The notes beneath the pieces are model-generated. The model was not told the origin of the DNA, searched no databases, and saw only the letters and a list, made by a program, of their open reading frames with translations. Source: Sphingobium sp. (lineage in GTDB: Bacteria; Pseudomonadota; Alphaproteobacteria; Sphingomonadales; Sphingomonadaceae). From it: a DNA stretch of 43,866 nucleotides. The position numbers were made by a program, and so were the translations under genes. The first letter of the stretch is position 1. The number at the start of each line of letters is the position of its first letter. Shown here in pieces: positions 17,568-25,523 of the stretch. The stretch lies in the NCBI GenBank assembly GCA_017984895.1, contig JAGNYO010000016.1, positions 1-43,866 of the forward strand. Reading direction: 5' to 3'.

Positions 17568-18688
17568 TCCCACCCTACCCAGGTGAAGAACACCGCGAAA
17601 AAGGCATCGAGCACGATCACCATGAAGATCGCCTGCACCACCGCCGCGGTGGTGCGCATGCCCACTTCCTCGGCGTTGGATTTGACGAGCAGCCCCTGAT
17701 AGCAGCCCGTCATGCCGATGATGAGGCCGAACACCGGCGCCTTGATGAGGCCAATCCACAGATCGTGCAGCGGCACCACCTCGCGCAGCCGCTGAACAAA
17801 GGTGACGGGTGGGATATCCAGCGTAATGGCGCACATGAAACCGCCCCCGATAATAGAGAGGATCGAGGCATAGAAACCCAGCAACGGCATCATCACCACC
17901 GAGGCCATGATGCGCGGCATCACCAGCGCTTCCATCGGTGAGACGCCGATGGTGCGCATCGCATCGATTTCCTCGGTCAGCTTCATCATGCCGAGCTGCG
18001 CCGCGAACGCCGAGCCGGAGCGCCCCGCCACCATGATCGCGGTCATCAGCACGCCCAGCTCGCGCAAGGTGAGCCGCCCCACCAGATTGACGGTCAAAAT
18101 CTCCATGCCGAAGGCGCGGAGCTGCACCGCGCCCTGCTGCGCGATCACGATGCCGATCAGGAAGCTCATCAACCCGATGATGCCGAGCGCCGAAACGCCC
18201 ACCACTTCAAACCGCTGGACCACCGCGTTCCAGCGAAAGCGCGAGGGGTGACGGATTAGCGACCAGCTCGCGATCATCGTCGCGCCGAGGAAACCCACCA
18301 GCCCGCCGAGCGTGGTGAGCGCGACCATCGTGGCGGCACCGATCTGATCGAGAATGCGGATGCCGGGGCTGATCTTTTCGGGGTGCATCACCGGCGGCGG
18401 GCCAGCATCGGCGGCGGGTTTCACCGCCTCAATGAGCCGCTGGGCGTCGTCATCCGCACCCGTGATTGCGCAGCCCCATTTCTGCGAAAGGCTGAGCACC
18501 AGCCACGCGCCGATCGTATCCATGTGGCCCGCTTCGCGCACATCGATGGCGCCGACCGGGCCGGGCACTGCATCCAGCGCATTCGGCAGATCACCCAGGC
18601 AGGCGATCGAAAGCGAGCCGGACAGGCGCAGCACCGGCGCACCGCCCTCGCCCGCTTCCTCCAGTGAAAATGCTGCTGCCTCGGTCAT
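17564..18688 (-). CDS. MlaE-family permease with N-terminal STAS-like domain
   Basis: 374 aa. Residues 1 to about 95 look like a STAS domain (DVREAGHMDTIGAWLVLSLS), normally a separate protein (MlaB) in E. coli. The rest is the MlaE permease: FLIGIVIAQQGAVQLRAFG, then GRLTLRELGVLMTAIMVAGR with SGSAFAAQLGMMKLTEEIDA, and RTIGVSPMEALVMPR. The fusion makes a self-contained permease plus regulatory domain, as in many alphaproteobacteria. It is first in the lipid-transport operon and is divergent from the HAD gene across 62 bases. Confidence 0.94.
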   Translation of the reverse strand: MTEAAAFSLEEAGEGGAPVLRLSGSLSIACLGDLPNALDAVPGPVGAIDVREAGHMDTIGAWLVLSLSQKWGCAITGADDDAQRLIEAVKPAADAGPPPVMHPEKISPGIRILDQIGAATMVALTTLGGLVGFLGATMIASWSLIRHPSRFRWNAVVQRFEVVGVSALGIIGLMSFLIGIVIAQQGAVQLRAFGMEILTVNLVGRLTLRELGVLMTAIMVAGRSGSAFAAQLGMMKLTEEIDAMRTIGVSPMEALVMPRIMASVVMMPLLGFYASILSIIGGGFMCAITLDIPPVTFVQRLREVVPLHDLWIGLIKAPVFGLIIGMTGCYQGLLVKSNAEEVGMRTTAAVVQAIFMVIVLDAFFAVFFTWVGWE

Positions 18689-18750
18689 CAGGGGCGATTA
18701 CTGATCCATAAAGTGTTGCACAGCAAGTCGAAACGCCCCAACGGTGCGAT

Positions 18751-19434
18751 ATGTCCCTGCTGTCTCATAAACTCGCGATCTATGATATGGATCGCACCAT
18801 CACGATCCGGGGCACATACACCCCGTTCCTGCTCCATGTGGCGGCACGGATGGCACCGTGGCGGCTGGTGCTGGCGCCGCTCGTGATGCTCGCGATGCTG
18901 GCCTATGTGCTGAAACTCATCCCGCGCAAACGCCTCAAGGAAATCAACCAAAGGCTGATGATCGGCGGGCGGGTGAGCCGGGCGCGGCTCATGCCCCATA
19001 TCGAGAGCTATGCCGACGCGGTGATGGCGACCAACACCCGCCCGGGCGCGCTGGCGCGGATCGCGCAGGACAAGGCGGAGGGCTATACCCTCGTCCTCGC
19101 CACCGCATCCTACCGGCTTTATGTTGATGCGATTGCGCGGCGGCTGGGGTTCGACGCGGTGATCGCGACCGACCATCTGGGGCAGGATCTGGACTATGTG
19201 CGTGCGCGGATTGCGGGCGACAACTGCTATGACGCTGCCAAGCTGCGGATGATTACCGACTGGATGGCGGGCGAAGGCATACCGCGCGAGGCCGCGCACA
19301 TCCGCGCCTATTCAGACCATGTGTCCGACGCGCCGATGCTGGAATTCGCCGACGAACCCTATGCCGCCAACCCGCACAAGCCGCTGGCGGAGCTGGCGGG
19401 GGAGCGGGGCTGGCCGAGGGTGGATTGGGGGTAG
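18751..19434 (+). CDS. HAD-superfamily (IB, phosphoserine-phosphatase-like) hydrolase
   Basis: 227 aa. Motif I is DMDRT (nucleophile Asp 12 in YDMDRTITIRG), motif II is in LATASYRLYVDAIA, and motif IV is the SDHVSDAPML segment, giving a complete phosphotransferase site. A hydrophobic cap region (APWRLVLAPLVMLAMLAYVL) may touch the membrane. The substrate is unknown; family members act on phosphoserine or small phosphomonoesters. The gene is complete, but its 3' 483 bases plus 14 bases beyond its stop are repeated at 20802-21298. It is the anchor of the accessory segment that follows. Confidence 0.88.
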   Translation: MSLLSHKLAIYDMDRTITIRGTYTPFLLHVAARMAPWRLVLAPLVMLAMLAYVLKLIPRKRLKEINQRLMIGGRVSRARLMPHIESYADAVMATNTRPGALARIAQDKAEGYTLVLATASYRLYVDAIARRLGFDAVIATDHLGQDLDYVRARIAGDNCYDAAKLRMITDWMAGEGIPREAAHIRAYSDHVSDAPMLEFADEPYAANPHKPLAELAGERGWPRVDWG

Positions 19435-19448
19435 GGGGATGGAAGGGA
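18952..19448 (+). repeat. Direct repeat, copy 1 (HAD gene 3' end)
   Basis: These 497 bases match 20802-21298 with about 19 substitutions that I counted by eye and no gaps. The match starts at AGGCTGATGATCGG, runs through the HAD stop codon and ends in GGATGGAAGGGA. Some 14 of the 19 differences fall in the first 140 bases. Confidence 0.95.
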
Positions 19449-19458
19449 AGGGATGGGG

Positions 19459-19471
19459 AGCGGACTGTCTG
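19459..19471 (+). other. AGCGGAC motif, copy 1
   Basis: AGCGGACTGTCTG lies 25 bases after the HAD stop. Similar motifs follow the repeated HAD end (21309-21321) and the pgeF stop (22184-22196, minus strand), and a shorter one lies at 22126-22136 (minus). Their role is unknown. Confidence 0.45.
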
Positions 19472-19567
19472 ATTTGCACTGCGAATGCTCGCCATCTCTC
19501 GCGGCGCTGTTGGAGTCCTTGCCAAGCCGTCTAATCCGGCACATACTTTTGCTGAGGAGACGCTATA

Positions 19568-20791
19568 ATGGGCTACATTCCGAAGAGCATCATAGCACTC
19601 TTAGCGATAGCGTTCGCTTCAACCACCGTATCCGCAGCGTGTTACAACAAAGCGAGGAAGGTTATCCCATGTTCAAGAGCGAAGGTTGCGAAACCTGCTC
19701 CGGTGATACCCATTAATCATGCGGGATGGATTACTGGTGAGGACTATCCATTTCGAGCATTGCGAATGGACCAGTCAGGACGCGTTGCCTACCGAATTAC
19801 GATTAATGGAGATGGGTTCCCTATCCGTTGCGACATCGTGAAAAGCTCCGGTTATGGTTCGCTCGACGGTGATACGTGTTCCCTTCTGCTGAAGCGTGCT
19901 CGCTTCGAGCCTAATCGCGGTGGGGCAGTATTTGAGTCCGCAGTAAATTGGGAGCTGCCACCAGGACCAGACGCGGGGTGCATCAAACACACCTATCAAT
20001 ACGCGCGGCCAACAAGCAAAATTATTGCCACCAACGTTTGCAAGGTAGATCTTCTAGCAAACATCTGTGGTCGCATGGGAGACGACATTGGCACTTATAC
20101 TCAGGGGCAGTTAGTGCCAGGTGGCGGAGAATATAAGTTCGAGTTTTTCAATCCGACCAAGAAGAGTTTCCGCTACAATCTAAATACGTGTCGTCAGGGG
20201 CGTGCATTGCGCAGGGATATTTGTTTGCCTGAGTGCCCGCCCGATGAGAAAAAAATCGAGCGCTCTCCAACTACTCAGCCTGCAATCGCTACGATGTCAC
20301 CCCGTCAAAACATTCCACCAGCGAGCAAAGCGCCTGCCACCAGTTCGACGAACAAAACGGGTAGCCGTGTCTCGACCGCTGCGGGCGCCGGGAAACAAAT
20401 GTGCACTGAAACTATTTTGAAGATCCCTGAACCTGATTTTCCCATGGTATGGGTCCGCAATACCTGTTCCTACCCCATAAAAGTGAAGTGGTGCACCATT
20501 CCTACTGCTGCTCTCCTCGCAGCGCAAAGGGCGAACGGATGGCAACCCGAGGAGGATGACTGCCGGATACGCAACATGGAGTACACGTCCGGGGTTGCAG
20601 GAGTCCTTCAGCCCGGCGGGGAGCATCCTATGGTGCATGCCCGCGTATGGGGGGCTTATGGTAACGGCTACCTGTACGACGCATGCGCAAATGCGTCCTA
20701 CGAAGCCGGGAAGTGCATTCCGGACCCTCAATCGCGGTGGAGGGCGATGGGGTCCCCGCCAACGTCCGAGGCATTGGACGGAAAACATTAG
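19568..20791 (+). CDS. Secreted protein with TonB_C-like domain and a duplicated cysteine module
   Basis: 407 aa. A signal peptide (about residues 1-23) is followed by a TonB C-terminal-like domain (about 52-118: GRVAYRITINGDGFPIRCDI, SSGYGSLDGDTC, KRARFEP), of the kind common in sphingomonad periplasmic proteins. There is no N-terminal anchor or ExbB-contact helix, so it is not a classical energy transducer. Two further modules share cysteine spacing: C138-C158-C167, LVPGGGE, C208, and C279-C300-C309, LQPGGE, C373. A Ser/Thr/Pro-rich linker (about 225-275) lies between them. GAGGAGA precedes the ATG. Base composition is clearly poorer in G+C than its neighbours, and the gene is bracketed by the HAD direct repeats. 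Function unknown. Confidence 0.8.
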   Translation: MGYIPKSIIALLAIAFASTTVSAACYNKARKVIPCSRAKVAKPAPVIPINHAGWITGEDYPFRALRMDQSGRVAYRITINGDGFPIRCDIVKSSGYGSLDGDTCSLLLKRARFEPNRGGAVFESAVNWELPPGPDAGCIKHTYQYARPTSKIIATNVCKVDLLANICGRMGDDIGTYTQGQLVPGGGEYKFEFFNPTKKSFRYNLNTCRQGRALRRDICLPECPPDEKKIERSPTTQPAIATMSPRQNIPPASKAPATSSTNKTGSRVSTAAGAGKQMCTETILKIPEPDFPMVWVRNTCSYPIKVKWCTIPTAALLAAQRANGWQPEEDDCRIRNMEYTSGVAGVLQPGGEHPMVHARVWGAYGNGYLYDACANASYEAGKCIPDPQSRWRAMGSPPTSEALDGKH

Positions 20792-20801
20792 TGCAGCTTG
20801 G

Positions 20802-21284
20802 AGGCTGATGATCGGCGGGCGGGTGAGCCGGGCGCGGCTCAAGCCCCATATCGAGAGCTATGCCGAAGCGGTGCTGGCGAAGAATGTGCGCGCGGGTGCT
20901 CTGGCCCGCATCGCGCAGGACAAGGCGGAGGGCTATACCCTCGTCCTCGCCACCGCATCCTACCGGCTTTATGTTGATGCGATTGCGCGGCGGCTGGGGT
21001 TCGACGCGGTGATCGCGACCGACCATTTGGGGCAGGATCTGGACTATGTGCGTGCGCGGATTGCGGGCGACAACTGCTATGACGCTGCCAAGCTGCGGAT
21101 GATTACCGACTGGATGGCGGGCGAAGGCATACCGCGCGAGGCCGCGCACATCCGCGCCTATTCAGACCATGTGTCCGACGCGCCAATGCTGCAATTTGCC
21201 GACGAACCCTATGCCGCGAACCCGCACAAGCCGCTGGCGGAGCTGGCGGGGGAGCGGGGCTGGCCGAGGGTGGATTGGGGGTAG
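20802..21284 (+). pseudogene. Truncated copy of the HAD hydrolase gene (3' part only)
   Basis: The segment encodes the HAD protein from RLMIGGRVSRARL to the stop and lacks the first 66 or so residues, including the DxDxT nucleophile. It cannot be an active phosphatase. An ATG at 20808 could start a fragment, but no ribosome site is visible and the fragment would lack the catalytic core. The junction lies 11 bases after the stop of the TonB_C gene. The block AEAVLAKNVRAGALARI differs from the intact copy's ADAVMATNTRPGALARI; the rest is nearly identical. Confidence 0.88.
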
Positions 21285-21298
21285 GGGGATGGAAGGGA
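20802..21298 (+). repeat. Direct repeat, copy 2 (HAD gene 3' end)
   Basis: Partner of 18952-19448 at a constant offset of 1850 bases. Both copies include the HAD stop and the same short 3' flank before they diverge. Confidence 0.95.
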
Positions 21299-21308
21299 TG
21301 TTGTGGGA

Positions 21309-21321
21309 AGCGGACCGTTTG
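21309..21321 (+). other. AGCGGAC motif, copy 2
   Basis: AGCGGACCGTTTG lies 25 bases after the pseudogene stop, in the same relative place as the motif after the intact HAD gene, just where the two 3' flanks lose similarity. Confidence 0.45.
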
Positions 21322-21367
21322 CTTAGCGGTTCATTAAATGGATTAACGGTCACTTGCGACTGCTCAC

Positions 21368-22057
21368 TTAGCACTTAAAGGGGTAGAACATTCCCGTTCC
21401 CTTAGGCTTAATTTCGCAAGTGACGTTGGATCGTAGACTCTCTGGGACTGTTGGAGCCGGACCAGACGGAATGCCGGCAAATTTCTGATCCAAGGGAGCG
21501 GCGATCTTTCGCCATCTAATGCTTGCGGAAGACATTTGCTTATAAGCTTCTTTATACGAAACCGCTCCGCCGAGATCTATTTCGGGCGGGAGTTCCAAAA
21601 TAAATTCTCCCGCATCGGTCAGCTGGCCCGGCAAAACATCGAACTCAACTGATCTGTCGTCATAACGGCCAGTGGGTACGGCATTTCCATAAGCGAAACA
21701 TACCGCATCAGGAGGTGGCAACTGTTTGCACATCATGGTGTGCGCCGTCAGCCGGTAATGACCAACAGGCAACGAGTGATAACGGGGCATGCTGTCGGTC
21801 ATATTGGTCCCCGCTAACGGCATTCCTTGCGTACGCGAAAATGAGATCGCATGGTCGGTATCGGATTTCCCGTCTGCAACCTTCGCGAACCAGACATAGA
21901 GAGGCGCAGCATATTGCAGTTGGCTTCGGATGGAAATTCGCACCACACCCTCGTCTCGTGCTATAGCTGCGACGTCTTTGACCTCTTTTGCAGAAGCCGC
22001 TACCACAGTGGTCGTTGCCAAAGAAAATAGAATAGATAGTGCGACTGTCTTGAGCAT
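21368..22057 (-). CDS. Secreted orphan protein, 229 aa
   Basis: A clear signal peptide (MLKTVALSILFSLATTTVVA, cut near residue 20-22) leads into a mature protein with two cysteine pairs: MCKQLPPPDAVCFAYG in the middle and VTCEIKPKGTG ending in FYPFKC. No family recognised. Its base composition is lower in G+C than the flanking conserved genes, like the TonB_C gene upstream, and both lie in the same accessory interval. It is transcribed towards the HAD pseudogene. Probably periplasmic; role unknown. Confidence 0.75.
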   Translation of the reverse strand: MLKTVALSILFSLATTTVVAASAKEVKDVAAIARDEGVVRISIRSQLQYAAPLYVWFAKVADGKSDTDHAISFSRTQGMPLAGTNMTDSMPRYHSLPVGHYRLTAHTMMCKQLPPPDAVCFAYGNAVPTGRYDDRSVEFDVLPGQLTDAGEFILELPPEIDLGGAVSYKEAYKQMSSASIRWRKIAAPLDQKFAGIPSGPAPTVPESLRSNVTCEIKPKGTGMFYPFKC

Positions 22058-22125
22058 ATTACTTCCCCTTCGCTGGCGATGACATGCTTCAGCTTTGAGA
22101 AGCTATCAATCAAAAATGATGAAAA

Positions 22126-22136
22126 CTGAGTCCGCT
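22126..22136 (-). other. AGCGGAC motif, copy 3 (short)
   Basis: On the minus strand AGCGGACTCAG shares the first eight bases with the other copies. It lies between the orphan gene and pgeF. Confidence 0.3.
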
Positions 22137-22183
22137 TTCGGGGATTGCGGTGAGTTTAGGACTGAGAAACTTGTTGTCGGGTC

Positions 22184-22196
22184 CGGACAGTCCGCT
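22184..22196 (-). other. AGCGGAC motif, copy 4, at the pgeF stop codon
   Basis: On the minus strand AGCGGACTGTCCG begins on the last base of the pgeF TAA stop. It contains the 11-base palindrome CGGACTGTCCG. It is inverted relative to the copies at 19459 and 21309, so the two accessory genes lie between opposed motifs. Confidence 0.45.
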
Positions 22197-22984
22197 TATC
22201 TCTTTTCCCCCACCCCAATCACCGAAATCTGCCGCCCGTAGCCCGGCTCGCCCGTGTGGCAGGAGCGGCGATAGCTGTAGAATTTCTCTGGTTGCGCATA
22301 GGTGTCCTGCCCCAGCAGCTCGACCGTGCACACCCCCGCGCTCGCGAGGCGCGCGGCGACATAGGCCTCTATGTCGAACTGCGCGTGGCCGGTGCGGCCA
22401 TCGGTGAAGAAGCGTTCGTTGGCGGGGTCGGCCGCCGTGAAGCGCTCTACGAAGCCCGTATCCACCTCATACGAGGCGCGGGCGATGCACGGGCCGATGG
22501 CGCAGATGATGCGGCTGACATGCGCGCCCAGCGCCGCCATCGCCGCGATGGTGCGGTCGGTCACGCCAGAAAGCGCGCCCTTCCACCCCGCATGCGCCGC
22601 GCCAACCACCCCGGCCTCGCGATCCGCGAACAACACCGGCACGCAATCCGCCGTCAGCACGCCGAGCAGCAGGCCCGGTGTCGCGGTGACGAGCGCATCG
22701 GCAGGCGGGCGGGCGGCGTCATCGGCAAAGGGCGCGCAGACGCTCACCACATCGGGCGAATGGACCTGATGCACGGTGACGAGGCTCGCGCCCGGCATCA
22801 CCGCGCTTACCACGCGGCGGCGGTTTTCGGCAATCGCCGCCCGGTCGTCGTCAGACCCCAGCCCGACATTCAAGCCTGCATAAAGCCCGGTCGATACCCC
22901 ACCGATGCGGCCCAGAAAGCCGTGCGGCAGGCCGGAAAGCAGATCGCTCTGCCACAGCGCCACGCCATTATCCGCGATGTTCAT
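22196..22984 (-). CDS. pgeF: YfiH/PgeF-family protein (purine nucleoside phosphorylase / polyphenol oxidase type)
   Basis: 262 aa. Family members have purine nucleoside phosphorylase and adenosine deaminase activity, or (as PgeF) edit peptidoglycan precursors by cleaving L-Ser from UDP-MurNAc. Key motifs are present: HGFLGRIGGVSTGLYAGLNV at the start, VTVHQVHSPDVV, LLGVLTADCVPVLFAD, GAAHAGWKGALSGV and AIGPCIARASYEV, which hold the conserved His-Cys-His metal site. The ATG at 22984 overlaps the stop of the upstream methyltransferase gene by four bases. Order lgt-midA-pgeF is typical of sphingomonads. Confidence 0.88.
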   Translation of the reverse strand: MNIADNGVALWQSDLLSGLPHGFLGRIGGVSTGLYAGLNVGLGSDDDRAAIAENRRRVVSAVMPGASLVTVHQVHSPDVVSVCAPFADDAARPPADALVTATPGLLLGVLTADCVPVLFADREAGVVGAAHAGWKGALSGVTDRTIAAMAALGAHVSRIICAIGPCIARASYEVDTGFVERFTAADPANERFFTDGRTGHAQFDIEAYVAARLASAGVCTVELLGQDTYAQPEKFYSYRRSCHTGEPGYGRQISVIGVGEKR

Positions 22985-24072
22985 GCAAACCCCTCCGGTG
23001 TCGGCCAATCGGGATGGGTCACGCCCAGCACCCGGAACAAACGCCCCATCTGATCCGGCGCGGCGAGGCGGCGGCGCGCAGCCTCTATCTCTTGCGCACG
23101 GTCCGGCGTGGCCTGCGCCAACATGCGCGCCCGCGCGCCAAGGCCCAGCCGCTCGAGAAAATCGCCCTGCCCCACAGTGCCATACACCCGCAGCTCCTCC
23201 TGCCGCGCGGCATTGCCGAGCAGCGTGAAATCGACATGGGCGGTAAGGTCGTTCTCGCCCGGATCGGCATAGGGATCGGCATGTTTATGGGCGCGCACCG
23301 CTTGCAATGTGTCGCCCAGCGCCGGGCCTTCATAGCCATAGTCGATCACGATCATCGCCCCGCCCTGTCGCGCGATGCGCCGGGCCAGCGTGAGCATGAT
23401 CGTCGCGCCGACGGGACAACTCTCGTGGATTGCGCCTTGCGGCCCATCGCGCAGCGCTTCGGGCACGCGGGCGTCGACGCGGCGCTCGCCAATCACTGGG
23501 GCCAGCGCCCTGCCCTCTCCGCCCAGCCCGACCATCAGCTCGCGCCAGCTTCCGTCCGCTGCCTTCACTGCCTGCGCGATGGGCAACGCATCGAAAAATT
23601 CGTTGGCGACAATGAGTAGCGGCGCATCCGTCGGCAGACTCTCGACATCGTCATGAAACTGCGCGTGGGCCACCGCCGCGCTCTGGTGCGCGCGCAGGGC
23701 CGGACTGGTTTCGACAAAATGCGCCCTGGGCGCGACCCGCGCCTGCTCCATCGCGCGCAAAGCATCCGCCGCCAGGGTGCCGCGCCCTGGCCCCAGTTCG
23801 ATATAATAAGGCGCGCGGGCATGGCCAGTGCGCTGCCAGATGTCTGCGAGGCACAGGCCGATCAGCTCGCCGAACATCTGGCTTATCTCCGGCGCGGTAA
23901 TGAAATCGCCGTCCGCGCCCAGCGGGTTGCGGCTGCCGTAATAATGGCTGTTCGCCTGCGCCATATAATTCGCGAGCGAGATCGGCCCGCCCGCGTGGAT
24001 GCCACGGATCAGACGCTCGGCAAAGCCCAGCTCCTTGCGTCCGAAAGATGCAGGCGCGCCTTTTTCAGGCAA
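22981..24072 (-). CDS. SAM-dependent methyltransferase of the MidA/NDUFAF7 family
   Basis: 363 aa. The mitochondrial relative NDUFAF7 methylates an arginine of a complex I subunit; the bacterial target is not established. Visible motifs are [19 protein letters not shown], the SAM-binding loop [45 protein letters not shown], and [20 protein letters not shown]. The only start that keeps the family N-terminus is a TTG at 24072, eight bases inside the end of lgt, which implies coupled translation. Confidence 0.9.
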   Translation of the reverse strand: MPEKGAPASFGRKELGFAERLIRGIHAGGPISLANYMAQANSHYYGSRNPLGADGDFITAPEISQMFGELIGLCLADIWQRTGHARAPYYIELGPGRGTLAADALRAMEQARVAPRAHFVETSPALRAHQSAAVAHAQFHDDVESLPTDAPLLIVANEFFDALPIAQAVKAADGSWRELMVGLGGEGRALAPVIGERRVDARVPEALRDGPQGAIHESCPVGATIMLTLARRIARQGGAMIVIDYGYEGPALGDTLQAVRAHKHADPYADPGENDLTAHVDFTLLGNAARQEELRVYGTVGQGDFLERLGLGARARMLAQATPDRAQEIEAARRRLAAPDQMGRLFRVLGVTHPDWPTPEGFA

Positions 24073-24940
24073 CGCTCGCGCTGCCCGCCGTCGCCTCCAC
24101 CCGCACCCGCCGCCGCTTGGCCGTAGCGACGAGGTAAAGCCCGCCGACGATCATCGGCAGGGTGAGGAGCTGGCCCATATGGATGTGGGTATAGAGGAAG
24201 CTGCCCTCGAACTGCGCATCCGCCTCGCGCACATATTCGACGCCAAAGCGGAACACGCCATAGCCGAGCAGGAACAGGCCCACGAGCTTGCCCGGCTCAT
24301 AGCGCGCCTTGGTTTTCCAGAAGGCAAACCAGAGGATGAGGAACAGCACGACCCCCTCAAGCCCGGCCTCATACAACTGGCTGGGGTGGCGGGGGATGTC
24401 GCCGCCGGTGGGGAAGATGATCGCCCACGGAACATCGGTCGCCTTGCCCCACAGCTCGCCGTTCACGAAATTGGCGAGGCGGCCGAACAGCAGCCCGAAC
24501 GGCACGCAGCAGGCAACATAATCATGCACACGCAGCCAGTTCAGCCGCTCCTTGCGCGCCATCCAGATGATCGCCACCGTCACGCCGATCATGCCGCCGT
24601 GAAACGACATGCCGCCGTTCCACAATTTCAGCACATCCAGGGGATTGGCCCATATTTCGGGATCGTAAAACAGCACATAGGCGAGCCGCCCGCCGATGAT
24701 GATGCCGAGCGTGGCGTAAAAGATCATGTCGTCCGCATGGCGCCGGGCCATCGGCGCGCCGGGCTGGGCCAGCAGCTTCAGCAAATACCAGTAGCCAATG
24801 AGGATGCCGGACAGATAGGCGAGGCTATACCATTTCAGCGTGAAAAAGCCGAGATCGAGGGCTACGGGGTCCAGCCCAAGAGCCTCGAAACGGAGTGGAG
24901 CGGCAGTTGCGGCGGCGGCAAGCAGGGATTGGGTCAGCAT
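24065..24940 (-). CDS. lgt: Prolipoprotein diacylglyceryl transferase
   Basis: 291 aa inner-membrane enzyme that adds diacylglycerol from phosphatidylglycerol to the lipobox cysteine, the first step of lipoprotein maturation. Seven membrane helices are expected. Signature segments include [53 protein letters not shown] and [14 protein letters not shown]. These hold the conserved His, Arg and Glu residues of the active site. It is the first gene of the minus-strand lgt-midA-pgeF operon and is divergent from marR across 127 bases. Confidence 0.97.
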   Translation of the reverse strand: MLTQSLLAAAATAAPLRFEALGLDPVALDLGFFTLKWYSLAYLSGILIGYWYLLKLLAQPGAPMARRHADDMIFYATLGIIIGGRLAYVLFYDPEIWANPLDVLKLWNGGMSFHGGMIGVTVAIIWMARKERLNWLRVHDYVACCVPFGLLFGRLANFVNGELWGKATDVPWAIIFPTGGDIPRHPSQLYEAGLEGVVLFLILWFAFWKTKARYEPGKLVGLFLLGYGVFRFGVEYVREADAQFEGSFLYTHIHMGQLLTLPMIVGGLYLVATAKRRRVRVEATAGSASVA

Positions 24941-25032
24941 GGTCCGTTCCTTATCGCACCACCCCGCTCAAGGAAAGGCCGTTGCGCCCTGCCCAACCAC
25001 CAGCACTTTTATGCTGCGCTGCACATTAATCA

Positions 25033-25061
25033 TTGCACAATATAAGCATAGTTATTATGTA
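25033..25061 (+). promoter_or_regulatory. Candidate promoter of the marR-emrAB operon
   Basis: TTGCAC (25033-25038) and TATGTA (25056-25061) are 17 bases apart and fit a sigma-70 promoter. Transcription would begin at or next to the marR ATG (25068), so the message could be leaderless. It overlaps the palindrome described separately. Confidence 0.4.
25037..25060. promoter_or_regulatory. Palindrome over the marR promoter, candidate MarR operator
   Basis: The arms ACAATATAA and TTATTATGT pair at 7 of 9 positions around a 6-base centre. AT-rich palindromes of about 20-24 bases between the -35 and -10 are the usual MarR sites, and autoregulation of such operons is common. No binding evidence is available from sequence alone. 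Confidence 0.45.
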
Positions 25062-25067
25062 TCTGAC

Positions 25068-25523
25068 ATGGAATCGAACCTGGCCTTTTTATGTTCGGAC
25101 ATCGGACGACTGTTTCGCAAGCGCTTTGGCGAGCTGGCGCGCGCGAGCGGCCCTACCGGCGTGCAATGGCGCACGTTGCTGGTGTTGCAGAGATGCCCCG
25201 GCATCAATCAGGGGATGCTGGCGGAACAACTTGATATTGAACCGATTACTGTCTGCCGTATGGTGGACCGGCTGGAGCAGGCGAAACTGGTCGAGCGTCG
25301 CCGTGACCTGAAGGACCGGCGGGTATGGCAATTGTTCCTGACCGACGCCGCCGGCCCGGTGGTCGCTGAACTCAAATCCACCGGCACCCGGCTGCTCGAT
25401 TGGGCGACCTCGGATTTGACAGAAGAAGAGGTGGTCATGCTCGGCAATTGCCTGACAAAAATCCGCGACAAGATTGCCATGACCGACGACATCGGAGCAG
25501 CTATGGAGGCGCGCAATGGCTGA
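25068..25523 (+). CDS. MarR-family transcriptional regulator
   Basis: 151 aa. The winged-helix core is GVQWRTLLVLQRCPGINQGM, LAEQLDIEPITVCRMVDRLE and LVERRRDLKDRRVWQLFLT, all standard MarR features including the D-x-R wing. It probably represses the downstream efflux genes until a toxic ligand binds. The ATG at 25068 was chosen because the frame upstream runs through the lgt promoter region without homology. Its stop overlaps the emrA-like start by eight bases. Confidence 0.93.
   Translation: MESNLAFLCSDIGRLFRKRFGELARASGPTGVQWRTLLVLQRCPGINQGMLAEQLDIEPITVCRMVDRLEQAKLVERRRDLKDRRVWQLFLTDAAGPVVAELKSTGTRLLDWATSDLTEEEVVMLGNCLTKIRDKIAMTDDIGAAMEARNG

Noticed and set aside
16755-17834. A longer MlaF start at 17834
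   Set aside because: The extra 89 residues overlap the permease gene and match nothing. ATG 17567 gives a normal ABC ATPase and a four-base overlap.
19568-20791. Classical TonB energy transducer
   Set aside because: It has a cleavable signal peptide, no retained N-terminal anchor and no periplasm-spanning Pro-rich region before the TonB_C-like domain.
20556-21284. A 242-codon frame joining the end of the TonB_C gene region to the HAD fragment
   Set aside because: The first part is out of frame with the TonB_C protein and is only an accidental open stretch before the truncated HAD copy.
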